Assembly (NCBI GenBank): GCA_017506865.1
Contig: JAFCMP010000246.1
Coordinates: forward strand, 372,001-436,000
Direction: 5' to 3'
DNA: 64,000 nucleotides
Source of the DNA: Tribonema minus
Taxonomy: Eukaryota > Sar > Xanthophyceae > Tribonematales > Tribonemataceae
Below are positions 35,001 to 46,522 of the stretch, piece by piece. The first letter of the stretch is position 1. Each line of letters opens with the position of its first letter. The notes under the pieces were generated by a model, which did no database searches, had not been told where the DNA came from, and saw nothing but the letters and a program-made list of their open reading frames with translations. Both the position numbers and the translations under genes were made by a program.

Positions 35001-38000
35001 ACCACAGTGGGCTTCTTCAACTCTGCAGGCTGTTCCTCAGGAAAACCACCCTGTCTGCTGATGTGTGTCCCTTCCCGCACACATCCGTGGCGGCGGCGCA
35101 CGGCGTTGCTGTACCAGTTCAAGTGCACTGCTGTACCGCACATATGTACTGCTTGTGGTGACAGCCCGCGACGCTGCCATACAAGCACTTTGTTGACTTC
35201 CGCTTCAGGGGCGGAACCCATACAAGTGCGCAAGTGTACTGCTGTACCGTACACGTGTACTCACCTCGCCGCGCGGAGCGTTGGGCAGCTTGCCCCAGAA
35301 GTACAGGTGCCCCGTCGTCGCGAGCGCCATGCTGCACGCGCCGCCGGCCGCCAGGGTCCTGCAGCGCTCAGCAACAGGTCAACGGCAGTGCTGAGCAACA
35401 CATGGGGGGCAATGGCATGTTCTCGGCGGCGTGTGTTCGGCCAGTGCTCAGCAGTCTGCAGCAGATATGCAAGCGGCACCAAGTCGTGCACGTGGCGTGC
35501 TCTCGGCTTGCGAGATCCAGCATGCGCACAACTTCGCGTACAGAAGAGGCACTTTGCGCACGCGCCTTCCTGAGAAGAAATATTTCAAAGACATGGTTCA
35601 TGACGCCGAAATAACGGCAATGCGAAAGCATGGCCACCTGCAGCAGCGAACAGAAACAACACCCCCAGTTTGCCCGGCGACAGCACGGCTCTCACAGACG
35701 TGGACACGTGCGCGCTGCACGACAGGTGCAGCATTCGGCACGCTGAGGTGACAGTGCTCAACAGCAAGCCCCCCCGCAGCCTGCCGAGCTGTGACGCGGG
35801 TCAAGTGCTGCGGCGACGAGAGACCGACTGAGAAGTTGCACGTGGCGCGCACTCGAGCATACCAATCATCGAGTGCGACTCTCGGGCATGCCTAGCCCTA
35901 ACCTAACCTAACCCTAACCCTAACCCCGAGTGCGGCGCACGCCTCGCGCCCGAGCCGTGCTGTGCCGCGCGCACGCAAGATGTTGCCGTCCACCGCAGCA
36001 GCAGCGCGCTGCGCTCAGGGCTAGGGATAGGTTCACGACACGTTCCTGCCGCGGCGTGGCACATCCTAACCCTAACCCTAATCCTAACCCTAACCGTAAC
36101 CCTGAGTGACTCATTTCAGAGCGGTGGGGAGCGCTGCGCTGTGCCAGCGTGTGCGACATGTGAGTCGTGCTCATCCTGTGGTCGCAGGGACCGCACTTCA
36201 AAGCGTGTCGCACGCGAGGCGACAGCAGCAGCAGCAGCGGAGCGTGACGCTGACTCATTCACTCACTCACGCTCTGACTCACTTGATGATGACGTGCGCC
36301 ATGCGCTTAAACATGTTGATCACGCGCGGCGTCATCTCATAGTCCGCCTACTCATTCACTCACTCACGCTCTAACTCACCTGATGGTGACGTGCGCCATG
36401 CGCTCAAAGATGTTGATCACGCGCGGCTCATCTCATAGTCTGCCAACTCCTTCACTCACTCACTCACTGACTCACTTGATGGTAACGTGCAACATGCGCT
36501 CAAACATGTTGATCATTCGCGGCGTCATCTACTCGGTCACTCACTCATTCACTGACTCACTAGATGGTGACGTGTTACATGCGCTCAAACATGTTGATCA
36601 CTCGCGGCGTCTCATAGTCCACCTACTCATTCACTCGCTCACTCACTGACTCACTTGATGGTGACGTGCGACATGCGCTCAAACATGTTGATCACTCGCG
36701 GCGTCATCTCATTGTCTGAGCCAGCATGCCCAAGGCGCCCGTAGCCGCCTGTAACGGACATGGACATGGAAACGGGTGGGGGTACATGATAATGTCATAC
36801 TTCGAAGTACAAAAAGAGTGCACACGTGATTGATGTATGTGCGCACACACCGAATATGTCCCATATATACAAGCATGTGATCAATATGTGTGCGTGCACG
36901 GTGTACGTGTTCCGTATACTTCTATGCTGTGGTGATTTGAGGAAAGAACGGCCTGTGAGAAGGTGAGCGCTGCTACGCGCACGCTACAGCGCAAGTGCAT
37001 GGATGCCATCAGCGCATGCTTTCGAAAGCAGGTGCTAATTCGTCCACTAAAACTTAGCTCTATTCCATGCAACTTGCAGCTTATGTGCGACCACGCTGGG
37101 GCTGCGGCTTACAGCCAAAAACTTATCAAAACCCTATGAGAAGATGCGCTTGCCGGGCGACCACCTGAACGCAACCGATTCTACGCCATCTGCACCAGTT
37201 TCCTCACCCGTCTATTGATTCAACTGCAATCACCCCTGGGTCCCGCAGCACTGGCGCAGGCACCATCATCCAAGGTCTGGAACATGTCGTGTTGCAAAAC
37301 GTTGACAACTGACCAACCCCCATGAGAAGATGAGCTTGCTGCGCGGCCGCTCGAACGCGCAATAGCGGCGCAGGCCTAGCGCCTGACGTCAGGTGAGCAT
37401 CGTAGCAGTAGTTCGCACACTCACCAAAGCCTCACGAAAAGATGCGCTTGCCGGGCGAGCTCTTGAGCGCAACCAATTCTACGCCATCATGCACCTGTTT
37501 TCTCGCCCGTCCATTGATCCAACTACAACCATTCCTGGCTCCTGTTGTAGTGGGGCAGGCACCATCATCTGAGGTCACACAAATGCTGTGGTTCAAGCTT
37601 CGCGCACTCACCAAAGCCCCAGGAGGATATGCGCTTGCCGGGCGGCCGCTCGAGCCCAACCGATTTTACGCCATATGCACCTGTTTTCTTACCCTTCCAT
37701 TGATTCAACTACAATCATTCCAGGGTCAGACAAGTGCTGTGGTTCAGGGTCAACAGCTCACAAAAACCCCACGAGAAGATGCGCTTGCCGGGCGGCCGCT
37801 CGAGCGCAACCAATTCAACGCCACCCGCACCTGATTTCTCACTCGTCCATTGGCTACGATCATTCCTGGCATCCACGTCCCAAGGTCAGACAAATGTTGA
37901 GGTTCAAGTTCACACACTCACCGAACCCCCATGAGAAGATGCGCTTGCCGGGCGGCCGCTCGAGTGCGATGGTGTGGTTGCGCCCGCACGCGACCGCGCA

Positions 38001-41000
38001 GAAGCGCACGTCGGCGGACGTCTCCACCAGCTTGTGCTTCTCGTCGCGCTTCACAAACTGCCAAGGGAGGGGGAGCGGGGGGGGGGCGGCAGGAGCGTCG
38101 TCAGTTGCAGTGGCGCGGCGTCTCTGAACTTCAACAGTCACGTTTGGGGCAGGTCAGTGGCAGCAACAGCAGCCTTAATGGCCTGTGTGCAATGTAAACA
38201 GCCGGGGGGATCATGCATCCCGCATTGAGGTTCACAAGCTGTTGATAAGCGTGAGCGGCAGCAGGCACTGCTGCAGCGGCGGCGTGATTGTTAATCAAAT
38301 GTAGGTAATGCCTGATGCACAACGCGTACTGATGCGGCTTGGGCATTCACTTGACAAAGTGTACTAAAGCAAGAAATGCGCCTTTCACCAAGGCTTGACG
38401 AATACCTTCGCAAGGGACACCGCTGTCTTGAAGTTTCTAGCTTGAAGATGACTCACCTCGGTAATTTGGAATGGCGACGGCTTGAAGTCAAAGGCGATCT
38501 TGTTGCCAGACACAAAGAACTCGCCGTTGGTGTCATTGCCGAGCTGCAAACATGCATGCACCAGCAGGCGCAAAAGTTCAACTCACAAGCACCATGCTGA
38601 GCATGCTTGATGAGGCATGCTGTTGACATGGCAGAGTTGGCAGTGCGGCCAGACAGCTGATGCACGCAATGAGTTTGACTTGCAGGCGCATGGCTGCTGC
38701 ACCGTGGCAAGCAGCAAAAAGCAGCCAACTCAGCCACAGGCACTCTGAGATGTGTGCCTTTGGTTGATTGGGTTATAATTAGGTTTAGGGTTAGCATGCG
38801 CGCGCGTGCGCGGCCCCCGCCAAACACCACACCAACGCCACGAGGCCGCGCCAGCGCTGCGTGCCGCGCCACAGTGCCGCAGCTGCACACTTATGTAGCG
38901 ATGAGGCAGGCAAACGGTGCTGGTGGAGGCATCATCGCCCGGCGTTTTGAAAGCACGCACCGCATTGCAGTCATCGGCGTTCAGGTGAGGGGAGAGTCGC
39001 GCATTGCGGGAGAGGAGAGACACCTGGCCGTACTGCAAACATCAGTGCTCAGATGAGGGACAGTCACACATTACAGAAAGGGAGAGTCACCTGGCCATAC
39101 TCGGGGTGGCCAAACGCAAAGAGGCGGCCGTCCGTGGCGACCACCACCGTGAAGTCGGCGCCGCACGCCACCGCGTGGGCCTGCGCAGACAGGGCATGGG
39201 CACACACAGGGAACAGGCCATAAAGAGTGTGTTAAGTTTTTGCACGCAGGTGCGGACAGGGCATGGGCACACACGGCGAACAGGCCATTGAGGGTGCGTC
39301 TTACAAGTTTATGCGCGCGTGGGCCTGCGCGAACAGGGCATGGGCACACAGGCCATACAGAGTTTGTGTTGATGATTTCTACGTACGAGGGCCTGTGTGG
39401 ACAGGGCATGGGCGCACACGGGGAACAGGCCTGTTGAGAAGAAAGTGTTGAGGAGAAAGTGAAGTTTGTGCGACGAGTCTGGGAGAGGCAGCAGCGTGAG
39501 CGGCACTCTCTGCCTGGCAGCGATCAGCAAGGCTCGGCACTCGGCCGTAACAGAGTACTTGCTGGTAGGCTAACGGGTGGGCATGGGCGCACGAAGGCAT
39601 GCATGCGCGCTGCAGTCGGCACGACGAGTATTCAACACTGATGGTTGTCATGGCAGCTGCTGCAGGAAATTGAGATGGAAACCCGTCCTCAAAGCTATTC
39701 AAACCCTCAGCGAGACCCTACATGCAGACAGACAGAGTGCGTGCCATATGTACATACCTTTGCGCCACCTGGCAGCGGGATGCTCGCAGGCGCCGTCACT
39801 GGCGTCTTGTCCGCAACGATGCGCCTGAGCGTTGGGCGCAGGCAGCAGCGAGCAGCGGGCGTCAGGTGCGGCGTCACACATATTGGGACCCTCGCATGCC
39901 GCGAGTAACAAGAGCTTGCCACCCTTTGGTCTGGGGCTGTGTGTGATCACATACTGTACTGTGCTGCTGCGCCAGTGCACTGTGTAACTGTGTACTGCGG
40001 AGGTACGCAGGGAGGCACGCGATTGGACACGATGCACTCGTGACCCGACAGACAGCGGCGCATGGCGCCTACGGGCGACGCTTGCAGGACGACAGAGGTG
40101 CAAGTACGGAGCACGCATGCATTGCAGAAGGTGTGCATGCATAGCGCCTGCAACGCGGCATGCGCAGCACGCGGTAACAAGCAGTTGCCTGTGGCTGCTT
40201 TGGGGACGCTGGAGCCATGGCTCCAGTGATTCAATCACTTGATAACTCAATTACTCAATGACTCAATTGCTCAGGGACTCACCCAGACCCCAGCTGCCCG
40301 CTGCTACCGCACCCGCATGTGTACAGTCCGCCGTCTGCAGGACAGGAAGCAGGCACGCCACAACAAGTCGGTTAGCAATTTCAACATCCCTTCACGAGCC
40401 TGCATGTGCAAGTCAGATGACTTGATTTTCAATGATGCTCCTGGCCATGCAAATCCTCGATAAAAGATTTGTCCATACTGAACACCCATGCCTCGAACGC
40501 TAAAAAGCTTGCACACAGAAGTCTTTTTTGCCTACTGTGGTTACGGTGGCACTGTTTGACTCGTGGCCAATGACTGCAGCAGCGGCGACCACGGTTATTG
40601 GTGGAAGGCACTTGCGGCTAACCATCCCTTGTCACCTAGAGCTCAACGATCTTTTTGGTTCGTTTTTCATTTGCGCAGAGCCATGGCAGAGGCACACCCT
40701 GCCTCAGCTCTACTTCAACCACCGGGCGGCGCCGGTGCGCAAGGAATGTCAACTTGCCGTGCACGACGAGGGCGTTCCTCGAGGTCACGTGTGCTAACAA
40801 GGCACTGTGATGACGACGCAGCACCACAGCACACATGAGATGACAAACTGCTTGCCATAGATGGAAAAGTTCAACTTCAACATTAGCCTCCGCTGTCCAT
40901 CTGATGCTGCCCATGCATCGCACTTTCAAGGAGCATTGCGCGATCCGGAAGAAGCAACTGGACTGCGCATCAGGCAGCAATGGAGTAGCTCCTCACGCCA

Positions 41001-44000
41001 ACAGTCGCAGGCCCGCCGTCACCAGCGGCGCAAGCAGCAACTTGAACTTGGCAACTTGAACTTGACGATGAGCGCCGAGCAACACGCTGCTACCCCACTT
41101 CTTTTGGCCGTGCAGTCACGTGCCTGACCTCCATTCTACAGTACCTACATACATACCCGACGTCACTTGTGGCGCGCATGCAACAACTTCAACTGGAACT
41201 TGAGTTTGACCACGAGCGCCGAGCGACACGCTGCTACCGTACTGCCCTTGGCCGTGCAGTCACGCGCCTGAACCTTATGTGTTAGTGCCCATGTACGGTG
41301 ACGTACCTGCCGTCACCTGCGGCGTGCAGCAACCTCAACTTGAATTTGAGCTTGACAGCGAGCGCCGCCCTGCTCTTGGCCGTGCAGTCACGCGCCTGAA
41401 CTCCAGAATAAGTTCTACAATACCTACATACATACCTGACGTCACCAGGGCCGTGTGCGCCCTGCCGCACGCGGCGGCCACCACCGCCGCCCCCAACTTC
41501 ATCTTGGCGGGCGCGGCGACGCTCTTCTTGGAGCCCACGCCGCACTGCCCCATGTCGTTCCTGCCCCACGCATACGCGGCGCCGGACGCGTCTACGGCGA
41601 TGCTGTGGCACGCCGTGGAGCCGCTGTAGATGGCCACGATGCTGCGCGAGCGCGCGTGCAGGTGAAGTGCGGAGCCGTCAGGAGCGTCACCGCATGATAC
41701 TTCAAGTGCAGAGCTCCACCTGAAGGCCTCGGGTGCGGCTGCGGTTGGGATGTGGCGCTGTGCGGAGCGTGCATGGAGCTGTCAAGGCGGGCGCCACGGG
41801 CGGCGACAAAGTTCAACTGGCAGAGCAGCGCGGTCGTGCAGGTGATTGTGGAGCCGTCAGGAGCGTCACCCTATGATACTTCAATTGCAGAGCTCTAGCA
41901 CCTGAAAGCCTCGGGTGCGGCTGCGGTTGTGATGTGGCGCTGTGCGGTGCGTGCATGGAGCTGTCAAGGCGGGCGCCACGGGCAGGCGACAAAGTTCAAC
42001 TGGCACAGCAGCGCGGTCGTGCAGGTGATTGTGGAGCCGTCAGGAGCGTCACCCTAGGATACTTCAATTGCAGAGCTCTAGCACCTGAAAGCCTCGGGTG
42101 CGGCTGCGGTTGTGATGTGGCACTGTGCGGAGCGTGCATGGAGCTGTCAAAGCGGGCGCCACGGGCGGGCGACAAAGTTCAACTGGCAGAGCAGCGCGGT
42201 CGTGCGGGTGATTGTGGAGGCGTCAGGAGCGTCACCACATGATACTTCAAGTACAGAGCTCATAGCACCTAGCTGCGGATGGGGCTGCGGTTGTGATAAG
42301 GCACTCTGCGGAGCGCGCATCGAGCTGCGAATGTGGGCGAAGCGGGGCGAGCGGCAAAGTTCACCTGCCAGAGAACTACATGGATGAACTTCAACTGCAG
42401 ACGTTTGAATCCACCTTGGGTTCAGGCTCAGACGAGCGGTCCTGTGCTACATGTGCTCCACCTATTGTGCGTAAAGGGCTATGCTGCCGAGGTATCGACA
42501 GATGCACGCAGCGCGCAGCCCCGCAATTGGTGGCAGAGCAAGGCGAGCGGCGCTCGCAGCTTTCTCGTGTGACAATGATCATTCACTGCACTGTCGTACC
42601 AATGGGCTGGTGCGTCACCTGCTCATGCGCTGTCGACGAGGGTAGGCATGGCAAAGAGCAGCATGCACGCAGCAAGCGCGGTGCCGCTCATCTGTGTGGA
42701 CCCCAGCAGCGGGAAGTTGATTGCCGTGGGTGGCAGTGCTCTACATTCAGTGTGCGTCATTGCACCAGCACACACCAGGGGGCTGACGGAGGATGATAGC
42801 ATCTACGATGAAGGGTTCAATGGTGCACCAGCAACTGACAAGGTATCTGAGTCAAGATTCCTGATGGCCAACCATAGCACATGATCTGAGCAACTGTGCC
42901 CAAGGAAGCGCGCAGCCTGTGGGGTGTCGGGGCGCGATGTCGTTGATGTGCGCATTCATGTTGCAGCATTGCGGGCGCAATCATTGTACACGTTTGCACA
43001 CTGTTCTCACACAAGGCATCCATAGCGCCACTCTGTGCGCAGGCGCTCAGAGTGCAAGCCACGGCCTGCCGCGCTGGGGAGGCCAGCGCGGCAGTGCTCT
43101 ACTTTGAAGTACGGCTGCCGCGGCACCGCCGAGGAGGCATGCGCCACATGCATGTTCAATGTCACCGTAACTATCGTCGGTACTATGCGCTGGCTCAGCG
43201 ATGACCGCTGCGCAGCACTGTTGGACTCACCGCGTTTTGAACTGCAGAGAGTGGGGGGAGTACAGGTTGCCGCTCCCCGTCGCCTTCGACTTCCCCACCT
43301 GCGCCGCACAGCGCGGCCCATGCGCACAAGTCGATGCGCGTGAGCATATGCGCATCAGATTCTGGCACCCTCGAAAGCACTAGTCAATGCATGCGGCGAG
43401 GCTGTGGCAGTGCGATGACAGGTGGCATCACTGTCGCAAAGAGGTGCTCAGCGCTCAATCGCCAATGGAAGGAAGCCTCGACGGCAGCGGGCAAAAGTCA
43501 GCGCCAACACTGCGCACGCGGCCGGGAGCTGATGAAACTGCCCCCGCGTGGAGTAGAGATCCGTGGCTGCGAAAAGCACAGGCACGCAGCGCAAGCGACA
43601 GAAAAGCGCCTGCCGCGCACTTTTGACCATGCATGAGAGCCGCTGCCTGCGTCCCTCCATACGCCACACAAGTGTATCCGTCGCCAACACACGCGAAATC
43701 TCCGCCAACTTCTTGGCGTGAGATCTGAGCACATTCGGGCCAGTATTGTGCACACGTAGCGGCAAAGACTCCGCCCTGCGCCCCTAGTCTTTTGACGCCA
43801 ACACGCACTAGAAAATGGATCAGGAAGGGCAGGGCAACCTTGCTGATCAGGCATGCCCGCCGACATCGCCTCTGCGTGTCAGCTTCAAGCGTCTGCGGCG
43901 AGTCAGCGTAAGGATCAACTACGGCTCGGGTGACGCACCGTGTCCCAGTCGGTGCCCCCGCAGACGACCACGGCTCCAGGGGCGCCGTGTTCAGGGGGCT

Positions 44001-44592
44001 TGAGGTCATCTGGCTGCTCTGTTGCCGCCTCCCCCTTGCCGGCGGCGTTGCCAGCTGAACCCTCCTCTGACGCTTCGCCCATCAGGTCCTGTTTCAACTG
44101 AGCTGCAGCAGGGGATGCTGTCGCGGAGCCGCCTGCGGCTGCTGCAGCAGAGCAGCAGGTGGCGTGCGTAAGGGAGGTCAGTGGGTGAAGCAAGCGGGCC
44201 GTACTGGCAATAGTCAAGAGGTTACAGAGGAAAGATGGCGTACCTGATCCGCCTGCTTCCTGCTCCTCCAACAGCTTTGCGACCTGTGCGATGTCGATGC
44301 CTGCAAAGGGGGGGCAAAGAGCACAACAGGGCAGTTGAGCAGTGAAAGGAGTTGACGATTACAGTGCAGGAAGGCGATAGCACGGCTCGCTCGCGCTTTA
44401 ACCTTACCGAGAGCGCGAGACATCTGCCGCATCTTTCTCTCTTTCGGGTCAATGGGTCCCTGCGAGCAACAAGGTAGGCAAGCAAGGGCAATGTATCAGG
44501 TCCTGCTTTATAAGATTCGGCTGACAAGGGTGAATGACTCCTCGGGGCCTACTAACCTTGGGGCGGCCTCTGCCCGCGGCCGCCTTGGGCAT
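32060..44592 (-). CDS. RCC2: RCC2 (TD-60) seven-bladed RCC1-repeat protein, complete, 17 exons
   Basis: RCC2 binds chromatin and centromeres, acts in mitosis and regulates small GTPases such as RalA/Rac1. Exons in transcript order: 44592-44557, 44459-44408, 44300-44244, 44141-43939, 43298-43231, 41641-41436, 40334-40283, 39824-39758, 39180-39091, 38543-38457, 38057-37922, 36748-36655, 35358-35265, 34876-34812, 33448-33372, 32726-32667, 32187-32060. All phases agree and the sum is 1572 nt, 523 residues, close to the 522 of human RCC2. Diagnostic blocks are VVCGGTDWDTVGKSK, YAWGRNDMGQCGVGSKKS, ACGADFTVVVATDGRLFAFG, ACGRNHTIAL then FSWGFGGYGRLGHAGSDNEM, GELGYGEGED, and the terminal AMIKKLPKYPA (compare the family's KIKKLPEYNP). 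Exon 14 (34812-34876) is the least certain. The N terminus carries an AT-hook-like GRGRPK and a short coiled segment. Coding is only about 1.6 kb of 12.5 kb. Confidence 0.93.
34077..34638 (+). CDS. Small candidate gene nested antisense in an RCC2 intron (2 exons, possibly partial)
   Basis: An ATG at 34077 opens 81 codons (MTQYCYAAKAASAVIENEGL onward) ending at a GAGgtaagg donor (34319). A TTCTTGTAG acceptor leads to a 40-codon block starting ATQEQVAPRSMP and ending LARLWPNQ at a CAGgtacgc donor (34638). Both junctions are phase 0. It sits between RCC2 exons 14 and 15 on the other strand. No family is recognised and no stop-containing last exon was fixed. The clean splice sites and phase agreement are the evidence. 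Confidence 0.4.
35894..36104. repeat. Two interstitial CCCTAA arrays in an RCC2 intron
   Basis: Perfect and near-perfect CCCTAA units (CCTAACCCTAACCCTAACCC) lie at about 35894-35929 and again at 36064-36104, about 140 bp apart. Confidence 0.8.
36240..36700 (-). repeat. Four extra copies of an exon end plus donor (RCC2 exon 12)
   Basis: The exon end reading TPRVINMFERMSHVTIK followed by gtgagt (minus strand, real copy ending 36655) is repeated at about 36562-36618, 36474-36534, 36379-36440 and 36282-36344, spaced by about 90 bp. The copy at 36282-36344 keeps an open frame (TPRVINMFKRMAHVIIK) and a GTGAGT donor. TCACTCACTCACT stretches separate the copies. Confidence 0.92.
37120..37960 (-). 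repeat. Five extra copies of an exon end plus donor (RCC2 exon 11)
   Basis: The exon end encoding ERPPGKRIFSWG plus its GTGAG donor (real copy at 37922-37965) recurs at about 37772, 37622, 37436, 37320 (degenerate) and 37136. Each copy shows GCGCTTGCCGGGCGGCCGCT or a close variant on the plus strand, with shared intron sequence between (CCCGTCCATTGATTCAACTA type). Units are 115-190 bp. Confidence 0.92.
39150..39445 (-). repeat. Copies of a 3' splice junction (RCC2 exon 9)
   Basis: The plus-strand block GTGGGCCTGCGC followed by ACAGGGCATGGGCACACA spans the acceptor of exon 9 (39180). It recurs with the downstream part near 39247, 39321 and 39391, each followed by a GAACAGGCC or CAGGCCAT element. 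Confidence 0.85.
41000..41460 (-). repeat. Copies of a 5' splice junction (RCC2 exon 6)
   Basis: The donor region CATACCTGACGTCACCAGGG (real junction at 41435/41436) recurs as CGTACCTGCCGTCACCTGCG near 41302 and CATACCCGACGTCACTTGTG near 41153. Each lies next to CTTGAATTTGAGCTTGAC-like and GTGCAGTCACGCGCCTGAAC blocks, period about 135-150 bp. Confidence 0.85.
41650..42360 (-). repeat. About 183-bp tandem repeat in the RCC2 intron before exon 6
   Basis: Nearly four units begin at about 41650, 41830, 42013 and 42197. Each contains GGAGCCGTCAGGAGCGTCAC, GATACTTCAATTGCAGAGCT and GTGATGTGGCGCTGTGCGG, with over 90% identity between the middle units. The unit nearest the exon contains only intron-side sequence. 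Confidence 0.92.
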
Positions 44593-44768
44593 GATGGCAG
44601 GTAGTTTGCTCGGAGCTTAGTTGTCGACCTGCTCTAGCGCACGACTTGTCCGTGTGTCCTCACCGCCGCGATGTCAAAAGTTGCACAGGAAAAAGGCGCG
44701 GCTCGCTAATAAGGGGCGCCAAGTTGAGGTGCAATTGCCTCCGTTTGCCTGTGGCTAGGCTGGAGACC
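44593..44768. promoter_or_regulatory. Candidate bidirectional promoter between RCC2 and the LRR gene
   Basis: The two start codons lie only 176 bp apart in head-to-head orientation, so the core promoters must share this interval. No TATA box is evident on either strand. Confidence 0.55.
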
Positions 44769-45275
44769 ATGGCAGCTAGCAGAGTGAGAGGGCTGGTGGC
44801 AGCATCGCTGGCCGAGGCATCCTCCATGGCACCTCAGGGAGGCCCGGTGTCCCTGGTGCTGCGCTCGAGCGAGGACCTGCTCTGCCGCAACATCATGTGC
44901 GAGAAGCTGGGAGGAGCCTGCCTGTGCCGTCTGGCAGTGTGCCTCGGCCGCTGCTCTGGCCTGCAGAGCCTCGATCTCGCAAAGAATGGCCTGGCGACGC
45001 TGCCGGAGGCAGTACTGGAGCAACAGCACCACCTGCGCCACTTGGACATCAGCGACAACGCCTTCACGTCGGTGCCGCCTGCTGTGCTGCAGCTGAGTAA
45101 GCTCACCACCCTGTCTCTCAGTGGCAATCCTCTGACGCTGGCGTCCTCGCAGGTCGTACAGATGCAGCAGCTGCGGCAACTTCACCTGAGTGCTGGTCAG
45201 CTGTCACTGGAGGCAGCGAAGCAGCTGAGGACAGAGCGGCCTGAGCTGGATGTGACATGGCGCGAGGAAGGCTGA
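44769..45275 (+). CDS. Small leucine-rich-repeat protein, single exon
   Basis: The product has 168 residues from MAASRVRGLVAA. From about residue 60 there are typical short LRRs: LQSLDLAKNGLATLPEAVL, LRHLDISDNAFTSVPPAVL and LTTLSLSGNPLTLASSQVV, followed by a degenerate LRQLHLSAGQLSLEAAKQL. These match the LxxLxLxxNxLxxLPxxV pattern of plant intracellular Ras-group-type or SDS22/SHOC2-like LRRs. There is no signal peptide or membrane segment. The frame is open upstream to an ATG at 44646, but the later start gives a more normal N terminus. LRRs of this kind are protein-binding scaffolds; the partner is unknown. It is intronless, unlike most neighbours. Confidence 0.8.
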   Translation: MAASRVRGLVAASLAEASSMAPQGGPVSLVLRSSEDLLCRNIMCEKLGGACLCRLAVCLGRCSGLQSLDLAKNGLATLPEAVLEQQHHLRHLDISDNAFTSVPPAVLQLSKLTTLSLSGNPLTLASSQVVQMQQLRQLHLSAGQLSLEAAKQLRTERPELDVTWREEG

Positions 45276-46522
45276 TCCACACAAGGAAGCTCAGGTTGCT
45301 AATAAGACAGCAGTGAGTAGTGAGAGTGTCTGCACTTGCGACTCGCCTCTCCTACCGACACTTCATGGCTCAAGCGAAAACATCAAGACGCCAAGACTTG
45401 GAGCAATCATCCCCGCCAAGAGCCGAAATTTTCGCAATCACGTGCTGCGTCGCCTTGCCAGCATCGCTGAAGGCTGCGCAACCAAGCGCCAGCATCGACA
45501 GCAAGGATTGGCGCACAAGGCACGAGCGCAGATGGCAGCAGCCATGTATTGTCAGCTTGGGGCTACTGGTTGTGATACAGCAGAAAGTTGGCATCCCCAC
45601 AGTCTCATGATGTTCGCAGCAGGAACACCACTTGATGCGGTGCATAATATCAACGCACGAGCTACGCAGTCGGTGCAACACTATTGTTTTTGCATGCTTA
45701 CTTGGTCGTATTTGTCCCAGTTAGAGTTCGCTCGCATGCACATAGCCATGGCGTGTGGGACATAAAGCCACTGTCTGGTGTATCCACATGCATTCACGTG
45801 GTTGTAGGACAATGTGGTGCTGCACATTTGCTGGTGATGCTGTGTGTTAATTGTTCCTCACTTATTGCGCTAGCAAATGGAACCAACTGGGTTCACCACC
45901 TGGCATTCAGCATTTCTACTGTGGCATGACAGCCACATGTATCGTTGAAGCTACAAATGAGCAGGGTGTCCAGGACCAAGGCCATGTGTTCTTCCCACTG
46001 CAGTATGCTGCAAAACGTCACGTTGCAAAACACCAAGAGAGGCATGGTCACGATAGATGTGGTGCACATTGTGCTGGCAAAGAGCATCTCCATTTTGTCG
46101 CACGAGATGGCGTATCGGTCCGTAGCTGCCAGTGGATACTTTGAGCCACTGCAGCAGGAGCACTGCCTCCAAAACTCCAATGTATATCACATCGTTGTAT
46201 GTACACTAGTAACATGCATTGTGCTGTGATTGACTGTGATTGTCGGCGTCGCTCGTGCCCTGCCACATCCATTCGCCAAGCGCACATCAACAGCGCCGTG
46301 TAAATTTGCGAGTGCTGCTCATACGCCCGGCGCTGCAGACACCGCAGCCGCTGTGCTGCCAGTACCCAAGCCCCTAAAACAGGGCGGCTCAGCATCTGGA
46401 ACGCGCCGCCGCCACAACGCTCCTCAAGCTACAGCACGGGCAGCAGCGGCGCGTCATGACTCAAGAGAACCACGCCCGCCGCCGCTGCCGCGCGCGCGCC
46501 TCCCAAACTCCCCCCCCCCCCC
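45276..46522. other. Convergent intergenic region without a supported gene
   Basis: It lies between the LRR gene (+) and the WD40 gene (-). No exon-like structure was found. The composition is closer to 50% GC than the flanking coding regions. Confidence 0.5.

Noticed and set aside
37120..42360. CRISPR-like or satellite interpretation of the regular repeats in RCC2
   Set aside because: The units are exon edges with splice donors or plain intron tandem repeats. Spacers are not unique, and the DNA is eukaryotic.
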